Assembly (NCBI RefSeq): GCF_016097555.1
Contig: NC_054702.1
Location: 68,262,463-68,326,462, forward strand
Direction: 5' to 3'
Origin: Gigantopelta aegis
Taxonomy: Eukaryota > Mollusca > Gastropoda > Neomphalida > Peltospiridae
Length of the DNA: 64,000 bases
In this document: positions 44,874 to 56,497 of the stretch, one piece after another
How positions within the stretch are numbered: position 1 is the first letter of the stretch
How the letters are laid out: every line of letters starts with the position of its first letter
Made by a program: the position numbers and the translations under genes
The notes under the pieces: generated by a model
Database searches by the model: none
What the model was told of the DNA's origin: nothing
Seen by the model: only the letters and a program-made list of their open reading frames with translations

Positions 44874-45070
44874 GGCGGGATGTACTTCAGCGGTAGTGCG
44901 CTCGCACGACGTGCCATTGATCGCAGCATCGACTGCCCTGTACGGACTTTGGGTCTCTCCCCTCCCCCCCCCCCCCGCCCCAACCAGTATCCCACGACTG
45001 TGAAATGACATCCCGTGGTATGTACTGTCCTGCTTTTAGGAAAGTACATAGTAACATACCCCTTGCTACT
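44874..45070 (+). repeat. SINE-like copy with diverged tRNA head
   Basis: The head ggcgggatgtacttcagcgg resembles an A box, followed by gtcctgcttttaggaaagtacatagtaac, a diverged form of the shared body. A poly-C run (44961-44977) lies inside. It stops before the body's 3' half. Confidence 0.5.
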
Positions 45071-45075
45071 TTATT

Positions 45076-45402
45076 GGTGGGGCGGGACGTAGCCCAGTGG
45101 TAAAGCATTCATTTGATGCGCGGTCGGTCTGGAATCGATCCCCGTCGGTGGGCCCATTGGGCTATTTCTCGTTCCAGCTAGTGCTCCACAACTGGTGTAA
45201 CAAAGGCCGTGATATGTACTATCCTGTCTGTGAGATGGTGCATATAAAAGATCCCTTACTGCTAATCGAAAATAGCTCATGAAGTGGCGACAGCGGGTTT
45301 CCTCTCTCAATATCTGTGTGGTCCTTAACCATATGTCTGATGCTATATAACTGTAAATACAATGTGTTGAGTGCGTCGTTAAATAAAACATTTCCTTCCT
45401 TC
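45076..45402 (+). repeat. tRNA-headed SINE, head type 2 (full length)
   Basis: The head ggggcgggacgtagcccagtgg has an A box (tagcccagtgg) and a B box (ggaatcgatcc). The body is shared with the other SINEs and the 3' end is gtgcgtcgttaaataaaacatttcc, followed by (TTCC)n. Confidence 0.9.
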
Positions 45403-45984
45403 CTTCTTTACTGGTAGGTGCTCTATATGCAACGTTTATAACAACTGTGCCTCTTTTATTTCCATATGACGTCTGCTTTGAAAAAAATATATCAGAATTT
45501 CTTTTTATAATAACGTAAAGGACGGGGATGTTTGTCTAATTATACACCAACACATTTTTAAACCAGCGGTAATCATGCCTCAACGGTGTAGCGAGATTTC
45601 GAGTTGGTATAAGAGTTATGTGGAAACCGCCGACACTGGGTGGAAATTTATGCGGAAAATGGCTCGAGGAAGTGTTAGGATTACTAAATAAAATTTAGAA
45701 CCATTGGTCTAGAGAATGAGAGAATATTACAGTTCTTGACTCTAGATTTACCGGTATTGGATCACGGGCTGCCAGGAGTAAAGCAAGTTCGTCTGACCAT
45801 TAACTGGCTTAAGCAGGCGCTCTGCCACTGGACCTTTCAGACGACAAAGAAGATAGACTAGCATATAGTGTAATTGTTTTTGCTTAAATGCATATAAACT
45901 GATGGAAAGAAATAAGGGCAGATCAAATTTAATTAATTACTAGTATAGTTATGTCTGTGATAGTCTGTATACGTTTACAGAGAT

Positions 45985-46225
45985 ATAATTGCTGCATCAT
46001 AGGATCGATTCACCTCAGTGGACCCATTCTCTAATTTGTTTATTTTTTATCCCGTCTCAACCAGTGCATCATGACTGGTATATCAAAGGACGTGGTATGT
46101 GCTGTTCTGTCTGCGGAGAAAGTGCATATAAAAGATCCCTAGCTATTAATGAAAAAAACTGTGGCGGGTTTCCTCTCTAATACTATAATGTCAGAATTAC
46201 CCAATAGCCGATGATTAATAAATCA
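45985..46225 (+). repeat. SINE, diverged and truncated
   Basis: Begins with a B-box-like aggatcgattc and continues with the body (ccagtgcatcatgactggtat, gtgcatataaaagatccc), ending aatagccgatgattaataaatc. Confidence 0.75.
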
Positions 46226-46335
46226 TTTAGATTTTCTGAGAATCCATATTATTTAAATTCAAACTTTTTAAAATTAATTTTTGTATTGCCCCAAAGTACA
46301 TTGGTAATGTTAGGATTGGGGACTCCTAATTCTTA

Positions 46336-46720
46336 CCGGCCTCGGTGGCGTCGTGGTTAGGCCATCGGTCTACATGCTGGTGGGTAATGGGTTCGGATCC
46401 CAGTCGAGGCATGGGATTTTTAATCCAGATATCGACTGCAAACCCTAAGTGAGTGCTCCGCAAGGCTCAAATGGTAGGTGTAAACCACTTGCACCGACCA
46501 GTGATCCATAACTGGTTCAACAAAGGCCATGGTTTGTGCTATCCTGCCTGTGGGTAGCGCAAATAAAATATCCCTTGCTGCTAATCAGAAAGAGTAGCCC
46601 ATGTAGTGGCGACAGCGGGTTTCCTCTCAAAATCTGTGTGGTCCTTAACCATATGTCTGACGCCATACAACCGTAAATAAAATGTGTTGAGTGCATCGTT
46701 AAATAAAACATTTCTTTTTT
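46336..46720 (+). repeat. tRNA-headed SINE, head type 1, type 2 tail
   Basis: Head accggcctcggtggcgtcgtgg and B box ggttcggatcc at about 46390. The body is of head type 1 kind, but the 3' end (acgccatacaaccgtaaataaaatg) is that of head type 2 copies. Confidence 0.85.
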
Positions 46721-46914
46721 CTTCTAATTCATTACCATACAAAATAAGTGATCAAACACTATACTAATTGTACATTTAACTAATAAAAGACATGTTGAAA
46801 ACACAATATTCTGTACAACAATTTGAGAACAGTATTTGTTACTACAAATACACTTATGTATGATTACGTCATAAATTGAAACTTTGGTACGAATGAAAAC
46901 CTGTGTGTACGTAT

Positions 46915-47345
46915 CCAGTCACAAATCTATAGATAGTACTAAACCAAATAACTTCCGGCTGGGTCAAACCTTTAGGTGCACCGATAGAGACGTGAACACC
47001 ACAAGTCCTGTTATTGGTGATAAATGTGAGTGAGTTGGTTGTAAAAACAAATAGTTTGATCTGGGCAAAAAAATATTATGCAATTTTATTTCATCTAGTA
47101 CCACTGTGTCAAGTAGCCTTGTGCTTGAAACATGTATGGGGTATCTGTAAAAAAAAAAGTACTCGAATCTTAGAAATGAGCAGCTTGACCCCCATTTTTT
47201 CTGATTAACTTTAAGGGTGAGAGGTGATAGTATTTATATCCGGTGATAGTATTTATATCCGTGCCGTTTATGTCGATTTAGCTGCATGTGTTACTATTGT
47301 CGTCTATTGGATTTGATTTGGCAGTATACACCCTTTATAGCAGGT
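46915..47345 (-). repeat. Dispersed repeat R1, minus orientation
   Basis: Inverse of 35395-35790. A short tandem duplication (ggtgatagtatttatatccg) sits at about 47223-47262. Confidence 0.7.
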
Positions 47346-47447
47346 CAGATACAGTATTTACGTGCATATATGCCACGAAGGCTTCACGCACGCCTATCAC
47401 GGGCTTAATCTCTGACTTTCATCAGTGACTAAGTCCGGGACAGGAGG

Positions 47448-47478
<31 letters not shown>

Positions 47479-48434
47479 GGGGGGGGTAAGTTTGAAGAAG
47501 TGGTCGGAATTTGGAATTTTTGTTTTTAGCAAAAGGTCAAAAAGGCCCGAGTCCTACGGAGAATAACCTGCATCCTAACCATGTCCGGACTAAGAAGTTA
47601 AAACCAAAAGTAGTTTTGAATGTTCGGCCTAAAAGGTTTTAAGGTGATTTGAACAATTGAACGGGCGCCAAAGTAAAGTGTGTTGGACAATTTATAAAAA
47701 AATAAACATAAGAATTTTGAGAGCGGCTGAAAAATTTAAAGTCCAACTAAGCCCCAAATAGGAGGTTACCTGTCCTAGGTAAGGTTGGCGGCTACGGGGA
47801 GGCGATGATGTAGTCCTCGTTGAAGTGAGGCACCAACTTCCTATTGCTGTGGGTCCGCAAGCACTTCATTAGCTGTAAGTACTGGGCGCCGGCGATATGT
47901 ATTGAACGCGACTATTTCTATGCATGCGTTACATTACCTTTGATTTCCATATTTTTATCATTGTTTTATTGTTTATTCTTTACTAATAACAATAAAAGCC
48001 AAACCATCTGTGAGAGGCACACTGATTGGCAATAAATCTGTTTTGACTTGTCAGTGCTTTAGTTGAGCCTACTTAATGAAATCTGAGCGAGTGCATTATT
48101 TACCATCCATTGGCGGCATGCGCTTACAAAACCCATTAACCTGGCGTGATTTACAGTAAATGCAATTAGTTTCAAAGATTAAATGCCCATATTTATGAAT
48201 AAATAACGACGAGACTAACTTAAAAACGTTTAGTCCAGACATGTGAATTCAGTCAAGTTTTATTTCTCAAAGGTCGCTATCGTTTATTTCGCTCTATCGA
48301 AGTGAGAATCTGAAACGGCAATGGTATTCTTCGGACAATTAAACCACCTGTATGTATGAAACATGACTGCAGAAGATGGTGGGTTTTTTTGTTTTTTTAC
48401 AAAGTATGAGTTATAAATTGTAGAATTTTACGTC
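47346..48434. other. Upstream flank of gene A
   Basis: It includes a long poly-G run (47462-47486) after (TG)n. No TATA box or other promoter element could be placed with confidence. The 5' untranslated region of gene A must lie in its right part. Confidence 0.4.
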
Positions 48435-50173
48435 ATGCCAACAATAAGTCAGTGTCAGATTCTGAACAGTCTTCTTGAACGAAAACTCGTCACAGCGAAT
48501 GATGTTGACGCGGACGTGACGACTAACGCACAACCCGGTGAATGTGGAGCAATAGCTATCATCAGCGACCCCGGTGCCAGCAACCAACAAGCAAAACCTA
48601 ATGGACTAGAACAAGATGAACCTCTTTCAGCATTGGACACGTCATCACTTGCAACTGCTGATCAAGACATAACGGGATTCCAGATACACAAGATGCAAAC
48701 AGCCGTGAACACGACGCAGATGGTACCAATGCTGCGACCAAACGGCTTGTGGAAGACCAATTTCAACAGCAGTAGCAGGTCTGCGTTGTATCTATGGAAC
48801 ATCCGAAACAAAATCTCTCAGAAGAAGCTAACAGATAGCACATCCTACAAGCAAGATGCAGAGATTCCTGCCCACAGGGTGAACAACCAGGCATTTTCAC
48901 CATGGCGAGTAGCCCTGAGCCAAAGACACCTGTTAATTTCGCCTGTTTTAGATAATATGTCTCCATCACCCAAGTCCCGGCAGCGGTCACCTATGGAGAC
49001 TCTGTTCAACACTGTTGTGGGTCAAAATGTACAGCTGTCTGATAAAGATGAAGATGCGGATGGGAAACGCGTTGAATTGACAATAGGAGCAGAGAATATA
49101 CAAGGGGAAAACAAGAGAATCCAAGACCATGACTCTAACGCTATCGCTGGAAAAATGAAAAGTTTCGTAGTTGCCAAAAACAAAAAGATGTTCGATGTGA
49201 AATGTTCTGAAAATGTAAAAGATCAACTGTATCAGCTTGGATGGAGGAGACCTAGAAAGAAAAGGAAAGCAAAGTAAGTATAGTAGTTTTAAGGATGGTG
49301 TCAAATAAACATACCAGTGCTATATGTACCAATGCATAAGTTATATATTGTTCACCATAATTAGCAAAATACATAGTACATTTTACAAACATCGTTGACA
49401 GTTCAAAATGCACGTATTAAATTAGTCAAATGGCAATGGCATAATACATGATTATAACAACACGCTTGACTACATTTCCTATAGTAAAGCATATATTCTT
49501 ACTGAACGTATTGCATGCAATACCAATGTTTGCTTTTAAAATATTTTTTTAATTTAAGACGTTGACTTACTAGCATACAAAATCGCATGCATTTTTTTTT
49601 TTTTAAGTACATTAAACACAGAACAGACCAAGTGAATATTGTTTTTGTTTTTTTTGCTTTCTTTATTGAAGAAAGAAAGAAGAAACCTGCTCTACTCCAA
49701 ACCCAAGGCTTTCTTTAAGGCTCAACATGAAGCTGGATTTGGCTACAGATCCAGTATTGATGAAACTGTCCAGGAAGTCAAAGAATATGATTGTCCAATC
49801 TGCACCGCCAGAGAAAAAACCTCGAGCCGTCTGCTTCGACATTGTCGGCGCCCATTTGACACACCTTAACGTCTGGAGGGCCTTCCAGCGGGACGTCTTG
49901 TCCGAATTCGAAGAAGTCAAACTGGAGTCGATTCAGTTTTCACCGCGCTCTATATTTGTTGCCAGAAATGAGAAATCGGATCCCGTGGAAAACCGCTGGG
50001 TGATCACGTTAACATCCCAGTGGTTCCGAAATCGAGTGGCGGGATTGAAGATCCACTTCGGAGAATTTACGACTCATCTCCGGAGATATGATGACGTGGC
50101 AGACTTTGAATTCCGTCAATACACCCGGATGACGAACATGGTGAAAATGGTTAATTCGAAGCCGACAAGTTAA
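48435..50173 (+). CDS. Gene A: family protein with conserved C-terminal domain, two exons
   Basis: Exons 48435-49273 and 49672-50173. The donor is aaa|gtaagt, the acceptor ttattgaag, intron phase 2. The joined frame encodes 446 aa. Start: MPTISQCQILN, shared with gene B. Residues about 20-275 look disordered, with conserved patches also in B: a QMVP...LW stretch, NIR near 125, AFSPW and SQRHL near 155-165. Exon 1 ends with QLYQLGWRRPRKKRKAK, strongly basic, possibly a nuclear localisation or nucleic-acid-binding patch (inference). The domain in exon 2 (about 331-433) has AVCFDIVGAHLTH, VESIQF-like, DPVENRWVITLT, FGEFTT and RRYDDV...E.RQYTRM. By eye about two thirds of this exon's residues agree with B. 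The family is not recognised; no enzyme motif, signal peptide or membrane helix is visible. Confidence 0.8.
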
Positions 50174-50242
50174 AAGACTTGGTTTGGTTTTAATGCACGA
50201 GGAACACATAATTATATACAAATGTAATATGCAAAACTTTAA

Positions 50243-50590
50243 AGGGACATACCCTAGTTTTTAAACACTAAGGCATATTTGTTACTATTATAACCGTTTT
50301 TGATAACTTAAATCATACTTTACTTAGATTTTATGTTTAGATTATCAATTTCCATACATTCAAAGTGTTTTTGGTCATCCTGGTGTTTTTAATATCATAA
50401 AATGCATTTCTCATATTTTTAAAAACGCATGTGCGTCTGAGAAGTAACAGTTACGGAGTCGAGTTTTAGTCTATTTTTAAAGGGTATTTCACCATTTCAA
50501 AGTCACAGACTCATGTTTCACTCAATTGTAACTTTATCCAAATGTGTTACAGGTTCGTAGATTAACGGGTTGAAACTAGGGTATGTCTCT
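50243..50590 (+). mobile_element. TTAA MITE family 2, complete
   Basis: 348 bp between TTAA at 50239-50242 and 50591-50594. Ends agggacataccctagttt and aaactagggtatgtctct are inverse. It starts 69 bp after the stop codon of gene A, so it may lie in or next to that gene's 3' untranslated region. Related copies lie in gene D introns. Confidence 0.8.
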
Positions 50591-50668
50591 TTAACTCTAA
50601 TAAATTTGAAAATACTTGACAAATACATGTGTCTCCCGCGTATCATAAACTATTTTTGTATACTTAAA

Positions 50669-50670
50669 AA

Positions 50671-50726
<56 letters not shown>

Positions 50727-50735
50727 TTGTTGTTA
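50669..50735 (+). repeat. (TTG)n microsatellite
   Basis: About 22 TTG units with one TGC interruption. Confidence 0.95.
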
Positions 50736-50854
50736 CTGAACGTTATTGAAACAAATACAGCTACGTTTTAACTTTTATGTATGTTATTCCCAATAAATCG
50801 ACGAATATCAAAAGTAAAAACAATTAGTGTTATTATCCAAAGTCAGTGCAAAAC

Positions 50855-50945
50855 GGGTTTCTTCTTAAGGCTATGCGTAAAACGTATGACATCCAAAAAC
50901 CGAACATTAATAAATCAATGTGCTCTAATGGTGTCATTGGAGAAA
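50855..50945 (+). repeat. SINE tail fragment
   Basis: Carries gacatccaaaaaccgaacatt and aatcaatgtgctctaatggtg, the 3' part of the SINE body. Confidence 0.55.
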
Positions 50946-50984
50946 AAACTATAGCTGTATGAAACAAGAGTGCAAGGTCTACGT

Positions 50985-51480
50985 GTACAAAACACAGTAT
51001 AAAATATAGCTGTACAACACACAGTATAAAGAATAGCTGTACAAAACACGGTATAAAGTATAGCTGTACGAAACACAGTATAAAGTATAGCTGTAAAAAA
51101 CACAGTATAAAATATAGCTGTACAAAACACAGTATAAAATATAGCTGTACGAAACATAGTATAAAGTATAGCTGTACGAAACACAGTATAAAGTATAGCT
51201 GTACAAAACACGGTATAAATTATAGCTGTACAACACAGTATAAAGACTAGCTGTACAAAACACAGTATAAAGTATAGCTGTACAACACACAGTATAAAGT
51301 ATAGCTGTACGACACAGTATAAAGTATAGCTGTAGGAAACACAGTATAAAGTATAGCTGTAGGAAACACAGTATAAAGTATAGCTGTACAAAACACGGTA
51401 TAAAGTATAGCTGTACAACACACAGTATAAAGAATAGCTGTAAAAAAACACAGTATAGAGTATAACTGTACGACACATCA
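50985..51480 (+). repeat. 27-bp minisatellite, about 18 units
   Basis: The unit is roughly cacagtataaagtatagctg plus tacaaaa (27 bp). A few units are shorter (24-26 bp). As 27 is a multiple of three and the reverse strand lacks stops, long minus-strand frames of 165-232 codons arise (YTLYCVSYS-type repeats), which I read as artefact. It lies between genes A and B. Confidence 0.9.
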
Positions 51481-51769
51481 CAAGTACAGACGTACTAAGC
51501 CCTGGTGTGATGTCAAAACTGATGCACTGCAGAACAGAAGACACGACATTAGCTATATTAACCACAAGTGCAACTGACCATAAGTATATTAAAATAAAAA
51601 GATATTCATTCATTCATTCATTAAATCATACCAGAGACCTGACTTGGGATAGACGTGCCCGAAACATCCGTGGTATATGGGCACTTTAAAAGAGTTCTCA
51701 CTCACTCACTAATTAAATTGTTGTTGTTGCTGCTGCCGTTGTTGTTGTTGATATTATTTTGGGTGGCTG

Positions 51770-51876
51770 CTTAAAAGTGGTTGATATGTGTGTCATACAT
51801 CTTAGTGAATGGTGCGTTGTATCTTAAAAGTGGTTGATATGTGTGATCATACATCTTAGTGAATGGCGCGTTGTAT
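51770..51876 (+). repeat. 53-bp tandem duplication
   Basis: Two units beginning cttaaaagtggttgatatgtg at 51770 and 51823, nearly identical, followed by the start of a third. Confidence 0.85.
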
Positions 51877-52259
51877 CTTGAAAGAGCGTTTGCGAATTAT
51901 AAATTATTAACATTTATTGATGGCGACCCCGTCTTGAAGCTTCTAAGTAAACCTTTTTTCCCTACCAATTTAATCTCCAGATCTCTAAATAAGTAACGAA
52001 ATAGCGCAAAAACGTTAATTAAGATAGCGTGAAGCCATTGCCAGCTATCAGACATCAGCGTTCGCCGTTTGTCAGGTGGAGCACTTTCCAGTTAGTTTAC
52101 ACAGATAAACAGTCAAGAGATTTTTTCATCTCCATATCGTTTGAACAGAGATTAACATTTTTAGTTAGACTGCAGCTTTATTATTATTAAATATAATGCA
52201 TTATTTTTAATAAGACAAGCCACATTAGAAATTAGACTTCGAGATTTAAAGTTTTCGAA
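51877..52259. other. Upstream flank of gene B
   Basis: This presumably holds the 5' untranslated region and promoter of gene B. I see no definite TATA box. The sequence does not resemble the upstream flank of gene A by eye. Confidence 0.4.
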
Positions 52260-53337
52260 ATGCCAACCCTCAGTCAGTGTCAGATATTGAACAATTTGGT
52301 CGAGAAAAGAGTTGTTCCTGCTGAAAATGCATCTGGTGGAGAGGGGGAGAATACAGGAGGAGGGGTGCAGCACGAACAGGGCAGACCCATAGCAATAGTC
52401 GGCTACCCGAGAGCCGCCACGCCTCAACCGACACACAGTGAATACCAATACACTCTACAAGAAACCAGTCGTCCACTTTCCGTTGGAAGTAAGCTCAAGA
52501 CTCCCTTGGCGACTATTGATGCTGATCACGAGGTCACCCCGTTCCAGAAGCAGAGAATGCAACTGGCGGAAAAAACGGCACAGATGATACCGGGATGGCG
52601 GGCGAGAGCACTCTGGACTAAAGATGAAGCTTCTAGGTGGAGGGCGTCGTCTTCGCCCTTGCTGAATATTCGGGGCAGTGTCTTTCAGAGACAGAGCACA
52701 TATGCTAATTTCTATGTCGAAAACGCCAACAGTCGAGCATTTCACCCCTGGTGTCGTGCAGCCAGTCAAAAACACCTTCCAGTTAACCTGGCTCTAGAAC
52801 GTTTGGCTACACCAGAAAATATCCCTGAACAAAATCACCGTGTACCTGTAGTTATACCTTCTCCAACTGGGACAGAGAGGACACCATTAAAATCTTCAGA
52901 TTCAAACCAGCTGCTGTCCGTACCTGGTGCAGATAACGCAGTTTCGTCAAAACCAACTGTTAGGTTTTTAGATCCAAATCCCGAAGATGAAAGTGGAAAG
53001 GATAAGGATGGAAACACGGCTACTGCAGATCAACTGGCAGAAGATGAAAACGCCGCTTTAGCCCAAAAACAACATTTGGCAAGCTGTTCTGATGATGTCA
53101 GACAACAGTTGTACCAGCTGGGGTGGAGGAAACCAGAGAAAAAGAAAAAGAAAAAGTAAGTAACTAATGTTTTAAAAAGATATATGAACACGGGGTTTAC
53201 CGAAGTAAGATGTTGTTTTGATTAAAATTTTGATAAACACCCACCCACCCACCACACCCACACCCACCTTTTCACGAGTCATTCTTACTCCCGCCCTTGA
53301 TAGGTCTGTCTAGTTACATTTATGCCATAGTACCGTC

Positions 53338-53412
<75 letters not shown>

Positions 53413-54105
53413 ACCGGCCTCGGTGGCGTCGTGGCAGGCCATCGGTCTACAGGCTGGTAGGTACTGGGTTCGGATCCCAGTCGAGGCATGGGATTTTTAA
53501 TCCAGATACCGACTCCAAACCCTGAGTGAGTGCTCCGCAAGGCTCAATGGGTAGGTGTAAACCACTTGCACCGACCAGTGATCCATAACTGGTTCAACAA
53601 ATTCCATGGTTTGTGCTATCCTGCCTGTGGGAAGCGCAAATAAAAGATCCCTTGCTGCCTGTCGTAAAAAGAGTAGGCTATGTGGCGACAGCGGGTTTCC
53701 TCTAAAAAACAGTGTCAGAATGACCATATGTTTGACGTCCAATAGCCGATAATAAGATAAAAAAAATCAATGTGCTCTAGTGGCGTCGTTAAATAAAACA
53801 CACTTTACTTTACTTTTCAAACCCTGAGCGAGTGCTCCGCAAGGCTCAATGGGTAGGTGTAAACCACTTGCACCGACCAGTGATCCATAACTGGTTTAAC
53901 AAATTCCATGGTTTGTGCTATCCTGCTTGTGGGAAGCGCAAATAAAAGATCCCTTGCTGCTTGTCGTAAAAGAGTAGCCTATGTGGCGACAGCGGGTTTC
54001 CTCTAAAAAAAACAGTGTCAAAATGACCATATGTTTGACGTCCAATAGCCGATGATAAGATACAAAAATCAATGTGCTCTAGTGGCGTCGTTAAATAAAA
54101 CACTT

Positions 54106-54195
<90 letters not shown>

Positions 54196-54261
54196 GTGTG
54201 TGTGTGTGTGTGTGTCTGTCTGTCTGTCTATGTATGTCTGTATATCTCACACACACACTCT

Positions 54262-54349
<88 letters not shown>

Positions 54350-55199
54350 CTATCTCTCTCTCTCTCATTAGTATATTTTCAAGTTCCAGTAATATTTCAG
54401 CACACTGTCCTTGGCACACAATTATTTGCGTCTAGACTCTAAAGACTTATAAGCAAGGGCTCAGGGCTTTGGACTGATTTTGTTTTATTTATTCCGAATG
54501 AATAAGGTTCCAACAATCGCAATAATTATAATTCTTTATAACGGCTATGCTGTTCTTCCGTTTGTACGCGCTCAAAACTCTTTCATTAGAAGACATGCAA
54601 TGGAATATTTTAGTTTTGGTTGATATCAACCTACAAATATAAATTAAATAATGATATTGATTGTGGTTTTAGAATTCTAATACTGTAATGTTTTCTTTTA
54701 CAGGAAGAAAGTCGAGGAGAAGACACGTAACGCTAAACTGACATATATGACAATGCCAAAGCTGGATCTAATGAAGGACCCCATGTTACGGAAACTTTCC
54801 AAGAAATCGAAGAACGTCATGGTCCAAGCTCATCCGCCGAAAATGAGACCGAAAGCCGTCTGTTTCAACATCGTAGGCGCGCATCTCACTCACCTGCTGG
54901 TCTGGAAATCGTTCCAGAGAGACATTTTGTCTGAATACGATGAGGTCAAAGTCGAGTCCATCCAGTTCGTGCCAAGGTCAATATTTGTCCCTAGACTGAA
55001 GAACGCTGATCCAGTAGAAAACCGCTGGGTGATCACGTTGACAAACGAGTGGTACCGAACTCGAGTGACGGGGATGGACATTCGCTTCGGAGAATTCACG
55101 ACACAGCTTCGGCGATATGATGACGTGGTCAATTTGGAATATCGCCAGTACACCCGGATGACAGACATGATGAAAATGATTAAGCCGAAGAAAAGTTGA
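52260..55199 (+). CDS. Gene B: paralogue of gene A, two exons
   Basis: Exons 52260-53155 and 54704-55199. The donor is aaa|gtaagt, the acceptor ttcttttacag, intron phase 2 as in gene A. The joined frame encodes 463 aa. Start MPTLSQCQILNNLVEKR matches A. The middle (about 20-285) is low-complexity with the same conserved patches as A: TPFQKQRMQ, AQMIPGW...ALW, LLNIRG, AFHPW and SQKHLPV. Exon 1 ends QLYQLGWRKPEKKKKKK, so the basic patch is kept. The C-terminal domain (about 350-450) has AVCFNIVGAHLTH, VESIQFVPRSIFV, DPVENRWVITLT, FGEFTT and RRYDDV...EYRQYTRM. The 1.55-kb intron is filled with CT microsatellites and two SINEs, unlike the 0.4-kb intron of A. Function unknown. Confidence 0.82.
53342..53409 (+). 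repeat. (CT)n microsatellite in the intron of gene B
   Basis: About 33 CT units end directly at the SINE head. Confidence 0.95.
53413..53811 (+). repeat. tRNA-headed SINE, head type 1 (intron of gene B)
   Basis: Head accggcctcggtggcgtcgtgg, B box ggttcggatcc at about 53468, full body and 3' end tggcgtcgttaaataaaac. Very similar to the copy at 6673. Confidence 0.9.
53817..54108 (+). repeat. SINE, head type 1, 5'-truncated (tandem to the previous copy)
   Basis: It repeats the previous SINE from the ccctgagcgagtgctccgc point to its 3' end, with few differences (for example aaattccatgg in both instead of aaaggccatgg). The shared variant suggests a local duplication rather than two independent insertions. 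Confidence 0.85.
54109..54366 (+). repeat. (CT)n-(TG)n-(CT)n array in the intron of gene B
   Basis: (CT)n to about 54191, (TG)n/(TGTC)n to about 54240, (AC)n and again (CT)n to 54366. Confidence 0.95.
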
Positions 55200-55364
55200 T
55201 GGATTTCAATGAATGGATCTTTGATGCATAGATAGTGGAGATCATAATATCGAAGGACTCACAATTAACAGATATTATTACGGAGGCGCACGAGCATTGA
55301 CGTTATTGAGAGACGCTCATTTTGAATTATAGCTAATCTAGAGGAATCAATGGGAAGGACTTAA

Positions 55365-55622
55365 CAAATCCTTATTTACGGCTATATGGCGTCGGATTTG
55401 GTTAAGGACCACACAGATAATGAGAGAGGAAACCCGCGCCACTCACTTCTGCACCAAGGGATCTTTTATATTCACCATACTACTGGCAGGATAGTACATA
55501 CCACGGTCTTTGATATAACAGTTGTGGAGCACTGTCTTGAATGAAAAATATACCGACAGGGATCGAACCTAGACTAATCAATAATCAAGCATGCACTTTT
55601 CCAGTGGGATACGTCCCGCTCC
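55365..55622 (-). repeat. SINE, head type 2, diverged, minus strand
   Basis: Tail part at 55372 (atttacggctatatggcgtc), body, and a head that ends gggatacgtcccgctcc. Confidence 0.7.
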
Positions 55623-55644
55623 CCTTGGTGTCTTAACACATGGT

Positions 55645-55935
55645 TCAAGTTTGTTTTATTTAACAACATCACTAGAGCACATTGATTTATTAATCATCGA
55701 CTATTGGATGTCAAACATTTGGTAATTTTGACATATAGTCTTACAGAGGAAACCCGCTTAATTTTTTTCCATTAGGTGCAAGGGATGTTTTATATGCACC
55801 ATCCCACAGACAGGACAGCACATGCCACGGCCTTTATTATACCAGTCGTGATGCACTGGCTAGAACAAGAAATAACACAATGAGACCACCGACGGGGATC
55901 GATCCCAAACCGACCGCGCTACGTCCCGCTCCAGG
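55645..55935 (-). repeat. SINE, head type 2, minus strand
   Basis: The tail gtttaacaacatcactagagcac type is at the left, the body (ccatcccacagacaggacagc) in the middle and a truncated head with cgatcccaaaccgaccgcgc at the right. Confidence 0.75.
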
Positions 55936-56462
55936 TGGTAAGAGAGAATCTCTGTTGCCGCTACATTATCGAATACTAGCAGCAGCAAGTTTGGATCTTT
56001 TATACGCACTATACTACAGCAGAAAGCACATACCACGGCCATAGATATATACCAATCATGGAGAATAAGTCTGTAGTCAAAATCTAGTTGTAATAAGGAA
56101 GACGTCCTCTAAAGTCACATCTGGTAAATTAATCCATTTTTAGTCACGAAAGACTAGTTGGAAATGATTCCAGAGTCGCAACCTTCCTTGCATCCTCGCT
56201 TGTTGAAGTACTGTATATATGCATGTATAGATGTCATTAATTAAAAGCAACACGATATGTCCATGCGTGCGTTCGTTCATGTTTGGTAGTATTAATTTGG
56301 CCCCATGCTAGGCTGCCAGCTCGTGGGGAGACTTCTGTGCCTCTTAATAGATATCAAGGGGACCACGGGAATACGTTGTCCATGTTGGAACACTGCCGGT
56401 GATGTCACGGTCAATGTAGATATATGTACCAGGTCAGTATATATATACACCATATACCCCGC

Positions 56463-56497
<35 letters not shown>

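Noticed and set aside
50985..51480. CRISPR-like array
   Set aside because: Repeats follow each other without unique spacers, the window is eukaryotic, and no cas genes are present. It is a minisatellite.
50915..51613. 232-codon minus-strand ORF with nine-residue repeats
   Set aside because: It is produced by the 27-bp minisatellite. Units of unequal length shift the frame, two overlapping frames look equally good, and there is no domain or splice context.
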